64,000 nucleotides of DNA from an uncultured Erythrobacter sp. (GTDB lineage: Bacteria > Pseudomonadota > Alphaproteobacteria > Sphingomonadales > Sphingomonadaceae): the NCBI GenBank assembly GCA_947495555.1, contig CANLZI010000001.1:906861-970860 (forward strand). Reading direction: 5' to 3'. The translations under genes and the position numbers were made by a program. Of this stretch, positions 8,210 through 17,761 are shown piece after piece; position 1 is the stretch's first letter, and the number at the start of each line of letters is the position of its first letter. The notes beneath the pieces are model-generated. The model saw nothing but the letters and a program-made list of their open reading frames with translations. It was not told the DNA's origin and made no database searches.

Positions 8210-10822
8210 TTAGAATTTGAAGCGAACAACGCCGCCGTAAGTCCGTGGTGCGCTGGGGTAACCCGAGACAGTGCCAGATTGAGCAACACCGTCGAACACT
8301 GTCAGAATATACTGATCATTGAACAGGTTACGGGCATATGCGCCCACTTCAACACCGTTGTTCAGTTTCAGTGTGATCGAGGTGTTCACCAGGTTCACTT
8401 CACGCTCGAACAATTGCGTGTTGCCAAGGGCTGCGTTGAATTCTGGCAGGCCGTTGTTGATCTGCGTGTTGCTTTCATGATTGTAATCAACACGCGTGAT
8501 CAACTGCATCCCGCTATCCCACTCATGCGTGTAAGTCGCAGAAGTCGCGATTGCGATTTCAGGGATACCAGCCGGACGAACACCGGTCAGATCACCAATA
8601 ACGCTTCCGGGGAAGTCGTCGAACAGGGGATCAAGATAGGTGGTTGCAAAGGTCAGAACCAAACCGTCCGTCGGAACGATCGTTGCATCGAATTCCAGAC
8701 CTTTAACCGATTGCTGACCAGCGTTTTGCAGGGCGAAGCCGGTGCCTGTAAAGGCAAGGCTTTGGAAGCCTTTGATCGTTTGGTCGAACAGAGCAAGGTT
8801 GAAACCAAAGCCTGGCCATTGTGCTTTCAAGCCAACTTCATAAACCTCAGCATCTTCAGGTCCGGCGAAGCGCGTGCCTGTTCCAAGGTTTGGAATGGCC
8901 AGACCGGCATCCAGGATCGGCGACGATGGAGCCGCAAACGTGGAGTTACCCGGACCTGGCGTGAAATCGGCCGATGTTGGACGACTGTCACGCGACAAAT
9001 TGACCGAGCTTGCTTTGAAGCCGGTCGCATAGCTGGCGTAGACATTGACTTCGTTCGACACCTGATACGCTGCGCGGAACAGATAGGTCAGTTTGTCGTC
9101 ACTGGTCTTGCCATCTTCAACCGCGTTCGGGATCGTCAAGAACGGTGGTTGGAACTGGAAGCCGGACAAAGGCAACAGTGTGTTCACTGCGGGATTGGTT
9201 GCCAATGCCAGAAGCGCATCCTGGTTTGCCTGCGGCAATGCCTGGAACTGATCGCGGGTAGTTACGGTGCCACCGCTGGCCAAGGTGATGAATGCATCAA
9301 CCAGATTGACCTGACCCAATGGGTCTGGGCTCAGCTGGCTTAGGGCAAAGTCCTTGCTATCATCGGTGTAGTTAAAGCCACCAGTGAACACGAGACCATC
9401 GGTCGGTTCGAAATCGACCGTACCGAAGATCGAATAGGACGTGTTTTCCATCCGGAAGGTTTCTTCCGAAAGAAGCGGTGTCCGGAAGATGCTTTCTTGA
9501 GGCAAGCCAAGAGCTGCTTCAACATCGTTGAATACTGAAGGGGCACCGGTCAAAACGTCGACTGGATCACCTCCAGCCAACAATTCAAACACGTCACGAA
9601 TGTTCGCTCCGTTCTGAATTGCACTGTCTTGCGAGATGGTTTCGTCGAAGTAGTAACCACCCAACAGGAAGTTGATCGGGCCGTCAAAGTCTGACGCGAT
9701 CCGGAATTCCTGTGTGAATGTTTTCACTTCCTGATCGCGGGTTTCCGTTGCGAGAGACGCGCTGGAATAATCGATGTCTGACAGGAAGAAGTTCTTCAGT
9801 TCGCGATAGGCCGTGATCGATGTCAGCGAAATCGGTCCGGCTTGATAGTCCATCTGAACAGAGCCGCCATAATTGTCGACTTCGTTGGTTGGGACAAAGT
9901 TCAAGAACGCATCATAGCTGAAGAAATCGGTGCTGATCTGACCGCCGACGGCGTTGATCGCCCCCGTAACTGGGCCAGAAACCAGCGTGCTGACCTGGCA
10001 GCAAACTTCGTCAATACGAGAGTAATCCGCGATTGCACGGATCTTGAAGTCAGGTGTTGGTTCGAACAGCAACTGACCACGAAGTGACCAGCGGTTACGA
10101 TCGTTTTGCTCTTCATCAAGATTGACGATTGTCGCGTAACCATCACGCTGTTGATAGCTGCCATCTACAGAGAAGGCGACCGTATCGGACAATGGCCCGG
10201 TTACATCACCTTTCAGTACGACAGTGTTGAAGTTGCCATAAACGGCTTCAACCGCGCCGCCGAACTGGAATTGAGGTTCACGCGTAACAACCGAAATAAC
10301 ACCGGCTGAAGCGTTCTTACCAAACAGCGTAGATTGTGGTCCGTTCAGAACCTCGATCCGCTGAACATTGGGAAGATCAGACAGGGCCGCAGCTGAGCGC
10401 GACCGGAAAACACCGTCGATAAACACGCCAACAGAAGGTTCGATGCCGAAGTTGTTATCGCCATTACCAAAACCACGAATGATAAAGGTCGAAGCAGACG
10501 ATGTTTGAAGCTGGCTAACGCGCAGCGATGGGGTCACCGTTTGCAGGTCAAGAACGTCGCGGATTTGGGCATTTTCCAGCGTTTCGCCGCTGGTAACCGA
10601 TACCGAGATCGGTGTTTCTTGCAAAGTTTGCTCACGCTTGGTGGCGGTAACAATGATGGTGCTGTCAAAGCCACCATCATCAAAGCTGGTTTCTGCTGCA
10701 TCATCGGTATCGTCAGCATCTTGCGCCAGGGCGGCGCCCGGAATTGCCAACGCAACTGCTGCAGCCCCGGTCAATAGGGTGAATCGGGACATACCGGCAG
10801 AGCCGGAAAAAATAGAACGCAT
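8210..10822 (-). CDS. TonB-dependent outer-membrane receptor
   Basis: An 870-residue receptor. The chosen ATG (10820-10822) gives MRSIFSGSAG and is preceded by GAGGAG; in-frame codons further upstream lack a site. A signal peptide ends near GAALAQDADD. The TonB-box region is STIIVTATKREQ, followed by a plug domain (ETPISVSV, DVLDLQTVTPSL, RGFGNGDNNFG, VEVLNGP-like RIEVLNGPQSTLFGKNASAG). The rest is a long beta-barrel with the C-terminal GVVRFKF ending in Phe. This resembles the sphingomonad receptors for plant or organic compounds more than siderophore types, but the ligand is unknown. The next gene has no obvious transport role. Confidence 0.93.
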   Translation of the reverse strand: MRSIFSGSAGMSRFTLLTGAAAVALAIPGAALAQDADDTDDAAETSFDDGGFDSTIIVTATKREQTLQETPISVSVTSGETLENAQIRDVLDLQTVTPSLRVSQLQTSSASTFIIRGFGNGDNNFGIEPSVGVFIDGVFRSRSAAALSDLPNVQRIEVLNGPQSTLFGKNASAGVISVVTREPQFQFGGAVEAVYGNFNTVVLKGDVTGPLSDTVAFSVDGSYQQRDGYATIVNLDEEQNDRNRWSLRGQLLFEPTPDFKIRAIADYSRIDEVCCQVSTLVSGPVTGAINAVGGQISTDFFSYDAFLNFVPTNEVDNYGGSVQMDYQAGPISLTSITAYRELKNFFLSDIDYSSASLATETRDQEVKTFTQEFRIASDFDGPINFLLGGYYFDETISQDSAIQNGANIRDVFELLAGGDPVDVLTGAPSVFNDVEAALGLPQESIFRTPLLSEETFRMENTSYSIFGTVDFEPTDGLVFTGGFNYTDDSKDFALSQLSPDPLGQVNLVDAFITLASGGTVTTRDQFQALPQANQDALLALATNPAVNTLLPLSGFQFQPPFLTIPNAVEDGKTSDDKLTYLFRAAYQVSNEVNVYASYATGFKASSVNLSRDSRPTSADFTPGPGNSTFAAPSSPILDAGLAIPNLGTGTRFAGPEDAEVYEVGLKAQWPGFGFNLALFDQTIKGFQSLAFTGTGFALQNAGQQSVKGLEFDATIVPTDGLVLTFATTYLDPLFDDFPGSVIGDLTGVRPAGIPEIAIATSATYTHEWDSGMQLITRVDYNHESNTQINNGLPEFNAALGNTQLFEREVNLVNTSITLKLNNGVEVGAYARNLFNDQYILTVFDGVAQSGTVSGYPSAPRTYGGVVRFKF

Positions 10823-11072
10823 GTGAACTCCTCTCACGGTTTCACGACCCGGACTGGCATCCCCAAATGCTTCTATGTCCGATCGATTGCCAAGGACGTT
10901 AGCCGTTGGGAGTCTTGCAAACAAGTTTCATTGATCACGATTATTGTCTCGCAAGCCACTATTGTTGCTTCAGAGTCACACCTTCACCACTTGCCGTTAC
11001 GGCCCGCTTCAGCTAGGCGACGCGCGATTGTGCGCCGCAACATGGCGCTTTCTCATTCTCCTAAGGCCCAAT

Positions 11073-12905
11073 ATGTCAAATTCACTTCGCAACATCGCGA
11101 TCATCGCGCACGTTGACCACGGCAAAACTACGCTGGTCGACCAACTTTTCCGCCAATCTGGCACCTATCGCGAAAACCAGCGCATTGAAGAACGTGCGAT
11201 GGATTCCAACGATCTGGAAAAAGAGCGCGGCATCACGATTCTGGCCAAATGCACCTCCGTAGAGTGGGAGCATGACGGCGAGACGACCCGTATCAACATC
11301 GTTGATACACCGGGCCACGCCGACTTTGGCGCCGAGGTTGAACGCATCTTGTCGATGGTCGACGGCGTTATCCTGCTGGTAGACAGTGCCGAAGGCGCCA
11401 TGCCGCAAACCAAATTCGTAACTGGCAAAGCATTGGCGCTGGGCCTTCGACCCATTGTAGTCGTCAACAAGATTGACCGCCCTGATGGCCGCCCGCAAGA
11501 AGTGCTGGACGAAGTTTTCGACCTGTTCGTTAGCCTGGACGCAACTGACGAGCAGTTGGACTTCCCTGTCCTGTATGCCTCGGGCCGCGACGGATATTCC
11601 AGCGACGATCAAGAAGCGCGCGAAGGCACGCTCGATCCATTGTTCGAAAAAATCGTCGAGCATGTCCCCTCGCCCGGTTTGGATGCCTCTGGCCCATTCA
11701 GCTTCTTGGCCACCCTGTTGGATCGTGACAATTTCATGGGCCGCGTTCTTACTGGACGTGTTCAATCAGGCACAATCAACGTCAACGATCCAATCCACGC
11801 CATCGATATGGACGGCAATGTGGTGGAAACCGGCCGTGCCACCAAACTGATGAGCTTTGACGGGTTGGACCGCGTACCGGTTGAAACCGCATCTGCGGGC
11901 GACATCATCGCGCTGGCAGGTCTGGAGAAGGCAACCGTTGCCAACACCATCGCAGATACGTCCGTCACAACGCCAATTGAAGCACAACCGATTGATCCGC
12001 CCACACTAGCGATGCGCTTTGCTGTGAACGACAGTCCCTTGGCTGGCCGCGAAGGCAGCAAAGTCACCAGCCGGATGATCCGCGATCGCCTGTATCGCGA
12101 AGCCGAAACCAATGTCGCCATTCGCATCACCGAAAGCGAAGACAAGGACAGCTTCGAAGTGGCTGGCCGCGGCGAATTGCAATTGGGCGTGTTGATCGAA
12201 ACCATGCGCCGCGAAGGCTTTGAGCTGGGTATTTCTCGCCCGAAAGTGCTGTTCCGCGAAGAAGACGGCAAGCGCATGGAGCCGTATGAAACTGTCGTGA
12301 TCGACGTGGATGACGAGCACTCAGGCACTGTTGTCGAGAAGATGCAGCGCCGAAAGGCTGACCTGACCGAAATGCGCCCATCTGGCCTCGGCAAGACCCG
12401 CATCACCTTCTCTGCCCCGTCACGCGGGCTGATCGGGTATCACGGCGAATTCCTGTCCGACACGCGCGGCACTGGTATCATGAACCGCCTGTTCGAAAAA
12501 TACGGTCCCTACAAAGGCCCGATCGAAGGCCGTATCAACGGCGTGTTGATTTCCAACGGCGATGGCGAATCCAACGCCTATGCGTTGAACATGCTGGAAG
12601 AGCGCGGCGAATTGTTCGTTGGCTCTTCGATGAAGCTGTATGAAGGCATGATCATTGGCGAGAATTCCAAGCCGGACGATCTGGAAGTCAATCCGATGAA
12701 GGCCAAACAGCTGACCAACATCCGTTCTTCAGGCAAAGACGATTCCATCCGTTTGACCCCGCCACGCCGCATGAGCCTGGAGCAGTCGATCGCCTATATC
12801 GATGATGATGAAATGGTCGAAGTGACGCCGGAATCGATCCGTCTTCGCAAGGCATTGCTGTGCCCGCATGAGCGCAAGAAGGCCAAGCGCAAAAAAGAGG
12901 GCTAA
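11073..12905 (+). CDS. typA: Ribosome-associated GTPase TypA/BipA
   Basis: A 610-residue translational GTPase starting [22 protein letters not shown]1 is AHVDHGKT, the switch I region is RGITI, G3 is DTPGHADFG and G4 is NKIDRPD. EF-G-like domains follow, then the BipA-specific C-terminal domain ending in a Lys-rich tail ([12 protein letters not shown]). It acts on the ribosome under stress and at low temperature and in 50S assembly. The in-frame ATG at 10944 was rejected because the added 43 residues are not conserved-looking and precede the G1 motif unnaturally. AAGG lies 8-10 bases before 11073. Confidence 0.95.
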   Translation: MSNSLRNIAIIAHVDHGKTTLVDQLFRQSGTYRENQRIEERAMDSNDLEKERGITILAKCTSVEWEHDGETTRINIVDTPGHADFGAEVERILSMVDGVILLVDSAEGAMPQTKFVTGKALALGLRPIVVVNKIDRPDGRPQEVLDEVFDLFVSLDATDEQLDFPVLYASGRDGYSSDDQEAREGTLDPLFEKIVEHVPSPGLDASGPFSFLATLLDRDNFMGRVLTGRVQSGTINVNDPIHAIDMDGNVVETGRATKLMSFDGLDRVPVETASAGDIIALAGLEKATVANTIADTSVTTPIEAQPIDPPTLAMRFAVNDSPLAGREGSKVTSRMIRDRLYREAETNVAIRITESEDKDSFEVAGRGELQLGVLIETMRREGFELGISRPKVLFREEDGKRMEPYETVVIDVDDEHSGTVVEKMQRRKADLTEMRPSGLGKTRITFSAPSRGLIGYHGEFLSDTRGTGIMNRLFEKYGPYKGPIEGRINGVLISNGDGESNAYALNMLEERGELFVGSSMKLYEGMIIGENSKPDDLEVNPMKAKQLTNIRSSGKDDSIRLTPPRRMSLEQSIAYIDDDEMVEVTPESIRLRKALLCPHERKKAKRKKEG

Positions 12906-12967
12906 TCGCTCGCGCCAATTTACTCTTTCTGCTGAAGGCCTTGCCCAAGCGAGCTGGCGCAACTAAC

Positions 12968-12992
12968 CCCGTGGTCATTGTTATGACACGGG
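12968..12992 (+). promoter_or_regulatory. Hairpin between typA and the gamma-glutamyltransferase gene, overlapping the latter's Shine-Dalgarno
   Basis: CCCGTG-G-TCAT pairs with ATGA-CACGGG around a TGTT loop (10 pairs, one bulged G). There is no T-run after it. The likely ribosome-binding site GGAG (12991-12994) begins inside the 3' arm. It could be a weak typA terminator or could dampen translation of the next gene. Confidence 0.45.
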
Positions 12993-13001
12993 AGTCTCCA
13001 G

Positions 13002-14807
13002 ATGCGTACGCTGCCTCTTATCATCGCAGCCGGCCTGATGGCCGCGCTTGGTGGGTGCAATCAGGCAGAGGAAATGCCTGAAGCAAAGCCGATCGAGCAG
13101 CAAATTGGTGCTGGTGGACGTCCGGTTGGAACGCCTTGGTCGCGCAGCCCCGTCTATTCCAGCAATGGCATGGCCGCGACCGCACACCCGCTCGCAACTC
13201 AAGTCGCGCTGGATATTTTGAAAGCTGGCGGCAGTGCGGTTGATGCCGCCATCGCCGCCAACGCTGCGCTTGGCCTGATGGAGCCAACCGGCAATGGCAT
13301 CGGCGGCGATTTGTTCGCAATCATCTATGATCCGGCCAGCAAGGAGCTTTACGGTCTCAACGCCTCGGGCCGCAGCCCCGCTGGACAAACGCTTGACCAA
13401 TTGAAGCAGCAATTGGGCGATGCCGATTCTATCCCGCCATTAGGACATCTTCCCGTCACCGTCCCTGGCACAGTGGACGGCTGGTTCGCCATGCATGGCC
13501 GCTTTGGCAAATTGCCGATGCGCCAAGTGCTCGCGCCTACGATTGATTATGCCCGCAACGGACATCCTGTCGCTCCAGTTATTGCCATGTATTATGAGCG
13601 CAATTTGAGCGCGTTCGAACGCCGGATGGAGACAACCGAGTTCGAATTCGACAATGCCCGGGCGACCTATTTCGCCAATGGCGCGCCCAAAGCAGGCGAA
13701 ATCTTCAAGAATCCAGATCTGGCCGACACATTGTCCCGCATCGCGCGCAATGGTCGCGATGAATTCTACAGCGGCGTTACCGCGCGGGTGATGGTGGATT
13801 ACCTGCAAAAGCAGGGCAGCGCCTTTGCGATGGAGGATTTCGCTGGACATACCAGCGAATGGGTCGATCCGGCCTGTGCGGCCTATCGCGATGGTTATGA
13901 ACTGTGCGAGCTTCCGCCAAATTCGCAAGGCTTCGCCGCCCTGCAAATGGTCAACATCCTCAAGAATGTCGACCTGCGCCAATGGGATCGCGGCAGCCCC
14001 GAGGTGATCCACTATATCACCGAGGCCAAGCGTTTGGCCCATGCCGATGTCGCGCGGTTTTATGCTGACCCCACCTTCTCGGCATTGCCCGAAGAACTGC
14101 TCACCGAGGCATATGGCAAGCAGCGCTTTGACCTGATCAATCCGGATAAGGTCACCCCCGAATTCATGCCGGGGGAGATAGAGATTGCACCCAAGCTGGA
14201 GGGCGAAGGCGACACGACCTATCTGACGGTGGTGGATGGCAATGGCATGATGGTCAGCCTGATCCAGTCCAACTATCGCGGCATGGGCGGCGGCCTGGTT
14301 CCCGATGGTCTGGGCTTTATGTTTCAGGACCGCGGCGAGCTGTTCAGCCTCGATCCGGCCCATCCCAACGCGTATGAACCAGGCAAGCGACCGTTTCACA
14401 CCATCATTCCAGCTTTCGTAAAGAAAGATGGCAAGCCCTTCATGACGCTGGGCCTGATGGGCGGCGGCATGCAACCGCAAGGCCATGTGCAAGTCCTGAT
14501 CAACATCGTTGATTATGGAATGAACCTGCAGGAAGCTGGCGATGCCGCGCGCATCAACCACGATGGTGGCCGTTCACCCACGGAGCCATTGGATGGCCCC
14601 GCCATTGATCCGCTTGGCACGCTCAATGTCGAGGCTGGCATTCCCGAAGCAACGCGTAAGCGGTTGTCCGCTATGGGGCATCAGGTGGAATTGGTCGAAA
14701 ACGGCGTGATGTTTGGCGGCTATCAGGCGATTGCGCGCGATCCAGAGACAGGCGTGCTGACGGGCGCAACCGAGATGCGCAAGGACGGTCAGGCTCAAGG
14801 ATATTAG
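13002..14807 (+). CDS. ggt: Gamma-glutamyltransferase, predicted lipoprotein
   Basis: A 601-residue N-terminal-nucleophile hydrolase that cleaves and transfers the gamma-glutamyl group of glutathione. The N-terminus is a lipoprotein signal with lipobox LGGC (Cys19). The large-subunit start is seen in MAATAHPLATQVALDILKAGG and GNGIGGDLF. The autoprocessing site is DTTYLTVVD, where the first Thr would become the N-terminus of the small subunit. The downstream GGG and GLMGGG oxyanion/glycine motifs and the PFHTIIP segment are present. Expected to work in the periplasm. Start chosen for the signal peptide and the upstream GGAG. Confidence 0.92.
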   Translation: MRTLPLIIAAGLMAALGGCNQAEEMPEAKPIEQQIGAGGRPVGTPWSRSPVYSSNGMAATAHPLATQVALDILKAGGSAVDAAIAANAALGLMEPTGNGIGGDLFAIIYDPASKELYGLNASGRSPAGQTLDQLKQQLGDADSIPPLGHLPVTVPGTVDGWFAMHGRFGKLPMRQVLAPTIDYARNGHPVAPVIAMYYERNLSAFERRMETTEFEFDNARATYFANGAPKAGEIFKNPDLADTLSRIARNGRDEFYSGVTARVMVDYLQKQGSAFAMEDFAGHTSEWVDPACAAYRDGYELCELPPNSQGFAALQMVNILKNVDLRQWDRGSPEVIHYITEAKRLAHADVARFYADPTFSALPEELLTEAYGKQRFDLINPDKVTPEFMPGEIEIAPKLEGEGDTTYLTVVDGNGMMVSLIQSNYRGMGGGLVPDGLGFMFQDRGELFSLDPAHPNAYEPGKRPFHTIIPAFVKKDGKPFMTLGLMGGGMQPQGHVQVLINIVDYGMNLQEAGDAARINHDGGRSPTEPLDGPAIDPLGTLNVEAGIPEATRKRLSAMGHQVELVENGVMFGGYQAIARDPETGVLTGATEMRKDGQAQGY

Positions 14808-14890
14808 GCGCAGATCCTGCCAAATGGCCTGATTTTTCCTTTGGTGGGTGTATCATGCGACCGGCAAGACAGATTGTGATGGAGGGTTGA

Positions 14891-15268
14891 ATGGCGAGTG
14901 TGACTGGATTGGGCGGTGTCTTTTATGTGGTCGAGGACCCAGCCAAGACCCGTGAATGGTACCGGGAAATCCTGGGCATCGACGGCCCCTATGGCCCGCA
15001 ATTGGCGTGGGCGGACGAGCCAAAGACCAACCCCTATTCGCTGATCAGCCATTTCAAGGATGATACGTATGTGAAGCCCGGCAAAGGCGGCTTCATGATC
15101 AATTTGCGGGTCGATGATTTGGATGGCTTCGTGAAAGCGATCAAAAAGAAGGGCGCCAAAATCCTCGATACAGCGGACGAAGGCTATGGAAAATTCGCCT
15201 GGCTGCTGGACCCTGATGGAATCAAGATCGAGCTGTGGGAACAAGTCGCCGACGAACTGCCCAGTTGA
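14891..15268 (+). CDS. VOC-superfamily (glyoxalase/dioxygenase-fold) protein
   Basis: A 125-residue single-module VOC protein: VFYVVEDPAKTREWYREILGI at the N-terminus and FAWLLDPDGIKIELWEQ at the C-terminus, with the metal-ligand Glu in IELWE. Such proteins include glyoxalases, fosfomycin-resistance enzymes and orphan lyases. The second typical His ligand is not obvious at the start, so the catalytic type is unresolved. GGAGGG 7-12 bases before the ATG supports the start. Confidence 0.82.
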   Translation: MASVTGLGGVFYVVEDPAKTREWYREILGIDGPYGPQLAWADEPKTNPYSLISHFKDDTYVKPGKGGFMINLRVDDLDGFVKAIKKKGAKILDTADEGYGKFAWLLDPDGIKIELWEQVADELPS

Positions 15269-15286
15269 TCCTGACACACTGCCAAA

Positions 15287-15985
15287 ATGGTCGCATTTCG
15301 CACTAGCATAGGATTATCCGCCGCCTTAGCGCTGGGCGCATGCGGAGCGGTGCCCGATGGCAGAGCAGGCTCAACCGTACCCGGCAGCAATTCGCCACCC
15401 ATCGCAAAGCCCCGCTCGGCGCCCAATCCGGCACAACTCAGCCGCAATGCGCGCATTTGCCTGGCCCAATTGGGGGAGACCGGATCGCGCTTTGCCGCCT
15501 TGCCCGACCGCGATTATGGATCGGGCTGTCGGCGCGAAAACTCTGTGCTTTTGTCCGCCTTGCAAGGGGATCGATCGCAGTTCGCGATCAGCAATATTGG
15601 CGCGGTGGAATGCGAAACGGCGCGCTTATTTTCGGCATGGGCACGTTTTGGCGTGGACCGCGCAGCACGGCAAATCCTGGGCAGTCCACTGGACCGGATT
15701 GAGACCATGGGAAGCTATGCCTGCCGCAATGTGGCCGGAACGGGGCGCCGCTCTGCCCATTCGCGCGCAGCGGCAATCGATATCTCCGCATTTGTGCTTG
15801 AGGATGGTCGAAGGATCAGCGTGTTGAGCGATTGGACCCAAGGCAGAGAGAAGGAGCGCGAGTTTTTACGCGTGGTCCATCGCAGCGCCTGCAAAAGGTT
15901 CGGAACGGTGTTGGGGCCAGACTACAACAGCGCGCATCGCGACCATTTGCATCTTGAACAAGGCGACGGCAGCTTTTGCCGATAA
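15287..15985 (+). CDS. Extensin-like C-terminal domain protein, predicted lipoprotein
   Basis: A 232-residue secreted protein with lipobox LGACG near residue 19, a Pro/Ser-rich linker and an extensin-like C-terminal (PF06904-type) domain: Cys-rich, with GSYACRNV, RSAHSRAAAIDISAF and SAHRDHLHLE. The SxHxxxxAxD and HxDHxH arrangement resembles the zinc site of LAS/VanY-type peptidases. A peptidoglycan-related activity is therefore possible, but that is inference. It converges with a regulator gene across a 220-base region that holds short tandem repeats. Confidence 0.82.
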   Translation: MVAFRTSIGLSAALALGACGAVPDGRAGSTVPGSNSPPIAKPRSAPNPAQLSRNARICLAQLGETGSRFAALPDRDYGSGCRRENSVLLSALQGDRSQFAISNIGAVECETARLFSAWARFGVDRAARQILGSPLDRIETMGSYACRNVAGTGRRSAHSRAAAIDISAFVLEDGRRISVLSDWTQGREKEREFLRVVHRSACKRFGTVLGPDYNSAHRDHLHLEQGDGSFCR

Positions 15986-16090
15986 GGATTCCCCTGCCCC
16001 CACAAATATTTCAGCCGCCAAATACAGTACCGCGCGATCGCAGGGGGATGTTTGCGGTCACGCGGCCCATTACAATGGCGTGCATTGATC

Positions 16091-16159
16091 AACCCGTTTC
16101 TGGGCGTATTGGCCACCCGTCACTGGGTGTACTGGCGACCCGATTTGGGGTGCGATGGT
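16091..16159. repeat. Three tandem imperfect 23-base repeats, each with an ACCC...GGG dyad
   Basis: Units at 16091-16113, 16114-16136 and 16137-16159. Units 1 and 2 agree at 18 of 23 positions; unit 3 agrees less well (13 of 23 with unit 2). The core is ACCCG-N4/5-GGG-N-G...TGG. They lie between two convergent genes and are followed at 16164-16179 by the perfect inverted repeat TCAACTC-TG-GAGTTGA. No spacers, so not CRISPR. Multiple short end repeats of this type occur at the ends of IS21-like elements; no transposase remains. Confidence 0.6.
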
Positions 16160-16206
16160 CGGCTCAACTCTGGAGTTGATGTCCGACCCGCTCGGGCACT
16201 CGAAGA

Positions 16207-16839
16207 TCAGATGGCTCTATTCTCCATCTGATTGTCTTCCATCTGCGCTTCCAGTTTCAACCGGACAGCCTCGGCCGCATGCCGCGCGCCCAGCTTTGAC
16301 ATCATATTGGCGCGGTGAATTTCCACCGTACGCGGACTGATCTCCAGCTCTCTGGCGATCATCTTATTGCTGCGACCTTCGGCCAACCAATCCAGCACTT
16401 CGCGTTCGCGGCAAGATAGGTTTGAAATGCGATTGCGCGCCTCGATCATGCGCTTGCGCGCTTCGCCAAACACCTCGGCCTCACCTGCGATACGGTCAAG
16501 ACAGCGTTCAAAGCGAGCAGGATCAAGTGGTAGGTTGAGATAGTCCAATGCGCCGGCCTTGATTGCCTCTACAATGCGGCCAGGCCGTGGTTGACTGTCC
16601 ACTGCGATCACCTGCAGCCAGACACCCAATCGGCTCAACCGTTCAAGCACCAAGGCCACTCCGCCCTCTTCCGCAGCATCGCGAGCGATGATGATCCCAT
16701 CACGCGGCGGATGGACAGACAGATCAGAGATGTCCCCATAAACTTCGGAGTGATGCCCCAGCCCAAAACCGGTGCGTGCCAGCTCAGCGCGAGAGCGGCT
16801 GGAGCTGTCGATGAAATGCAAAGTTGGTTTCCCGTTCAT
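16207..16839 (-). CDS. FixJ/NarL-like regulator with degenerate receiver domain
   Basis: A 210-residue protein with an N-terminal receiver-like domain (about 1-120) and a C-terminal LuxR-type helix-turn-helix (about 135-200: LSCREREVLDWLAEGRSNKMIARELEISPRTVEIHRANMMSKL). The HTH is a full match. The receiver lacks the usual tandem acidic pair at the N-terminus (FIDSSSRSR) and the KPF switch lysine (NLPLD instead), and the Asp strand reads IIIARDAAEEG. It is therefore probably a phosphorylation-independent pseudo-receiver. No kinase adjoins it; the Anbu operon lies upstream on the same strand, 178 bases away. Confidence 0.82.
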   Translation of the reverse strand: MNGKPTLHFIDSSSRSRAELARTGFGLGHHSEVYGDISDLSVHPPRDGIIIARDAAEEGGVALVLERLSRLGVWLQVIAVDSQPRPGRIVEAIKAGALDYLNLPLDPARFERCLDRIAGEAEVFGEARKRMIEARNRISNLSCREREVLDWLAEGRSNKMIARELEISPRTVEIHRANMMSKLGARHAAEAVRLKLEAQMEDNQMENRAI

Positions 16840-17017
16840 GCGGGCAAGAATGCAGAGAATGGGGGTTCAAAGCACGTCAGACTAGGCCCAATTTGGAGCA
16901 TTAACAGGCCGATAACCAGCCGATTGCCTCAATTTTAGCCGAAAAAAAAGCCGCCACTTCGGATCAAACTTACGCATTTATACGCGGGCATTTGCCCTTA
17001 TTGACCCGATCCGAGCG

Positions 17018-17761
17018 TTATTCCGACGAAAATTTGTAGTCGGGCAGCGAATGAAAAGCGCTCCGCAACGCATCGCCCCAACTTGAGGAGATTGCATCAA
17101 AATAGGGGTCATCCTGAGTGATCCGGCGCTTGTGCGTCGCTGCAAAGTCATCGCGCCCAATCACCATCAGATCCAAAGGCAAACCAACCGAAAGATTGGC
17201 CTTAAGAGTTGAATCGAAGGACACCATCAGCAATTTGACCGCGTCTTCAAAACTCATATCGCGATCATATCCGCGAATGATGATTGGCCGGCCATATTTA
17301 GTCTCACCGATCTGGAAGAACGGCGTATCGAGGCTGGCTTCGATGAAATTGCCTTCGGGATAAACCATGAAAAGCCGAGGCTCCATACCGGCAATCTGTC
17401 CGGCGACAATGATGGAGGCTGTGAATTTACCTTTGCCAGAATTTCCATTGGCTGCCTGCCGCTCGCTGATCGTGCTGCGCAACAGTTTGCCAACATCTGA
17501 GGCGACCTGAAACATCGTCGGTGCCTCGAACAACGTGTTTTCGCGTTCGTCGGGTGCCTTCGTGCGTTCTTCCAGTTTTCCAATGACGTGCTGTGTGGTC
17601 GCCAAATTACCCGCGGTCATGACGGTGATGATCCGTTCTCCAGGGACATTCCAATGGAACATCTTGCTGAATACCGAGATATTATCGACGCCAGAATTGG
17701 TGCGCGTATCGCTCATCAGAACGAGCCCGCGCTCCACCACCATGCCCACGCAATAGGTCAT
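17018..17761 (-). CDS. Anbu, proteasome beta-subunit-like peptidase (COG3484)
   Basis: A 247-residue Ntn-hydrolase of the bacterial proteasome-related Anbu family. After Met removal the catalytic Thr is the first residue (MTYCVGM); Asp (VLMSDTRTN) and Lys (FSKMFHW) fall where the 20S beta-subunit Asp17 and Lys33 lie. It is the last gene of a four-gene operon encoding a circularly permuted ATP-grasp, an alpha-E protein and a transglutaminase-like protein, the grouping known for Anbu. It overlaps the transglutaminase gene by four bases. A role in peptide processing linked to ATP-grasp ligase products has been proposed for the family; the substrate is unknown. Confidence 0.9.
   Translation of the reverse strand: MTYCVGMVVERGLVLMSDTRTNSGVDNISVFSKMFHWNVPGERIITVMTAGNLATTQHVIGKLEERTKAPDERENTLFEAPTMFQVASDVGKLLRSTISERQAANGNSGKGKFTASIIVAGQIAGMEPRLFMVYPEGNFIEASLDTPFFQIGETKYGRPIIIRGYDRDMSFEDAVKLLMVSFDSTLKANLSVGLPLDLMVIGRDDFAATHKRRITQDDPYFDAISSSWGDALRSAFHSLPDYKFSSE

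Noticed and set aside
8189-9343. 384-residue frame on the plus strand opposite the TonB receptor
   Set aside because: It is the antisense of a clear beta-barrel gene, has a Cys/Arg/Gln-rich composition and no family motif, and overlaps the receptor terminator.
10925-11072. N-terminal extensions of the TonB receptor and TypA
   Set aside because: The open frames extend, but the added residues are atypical and the best ribosome-binding sites are at 10822 and 11073.
13440-14561. 373-residue frame opposite the gamma-glutamyltransferase gene
   Set aside because: It lies wholly inside a well-supported gene on the other strand and shows His/Ala/Ile-rich shadow composition without motifs.
16091-16159. 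CRISPR array
   Set aside because: Units are contiguous with no spacers, only three copies, and they diverge too much; no cas genes are present.
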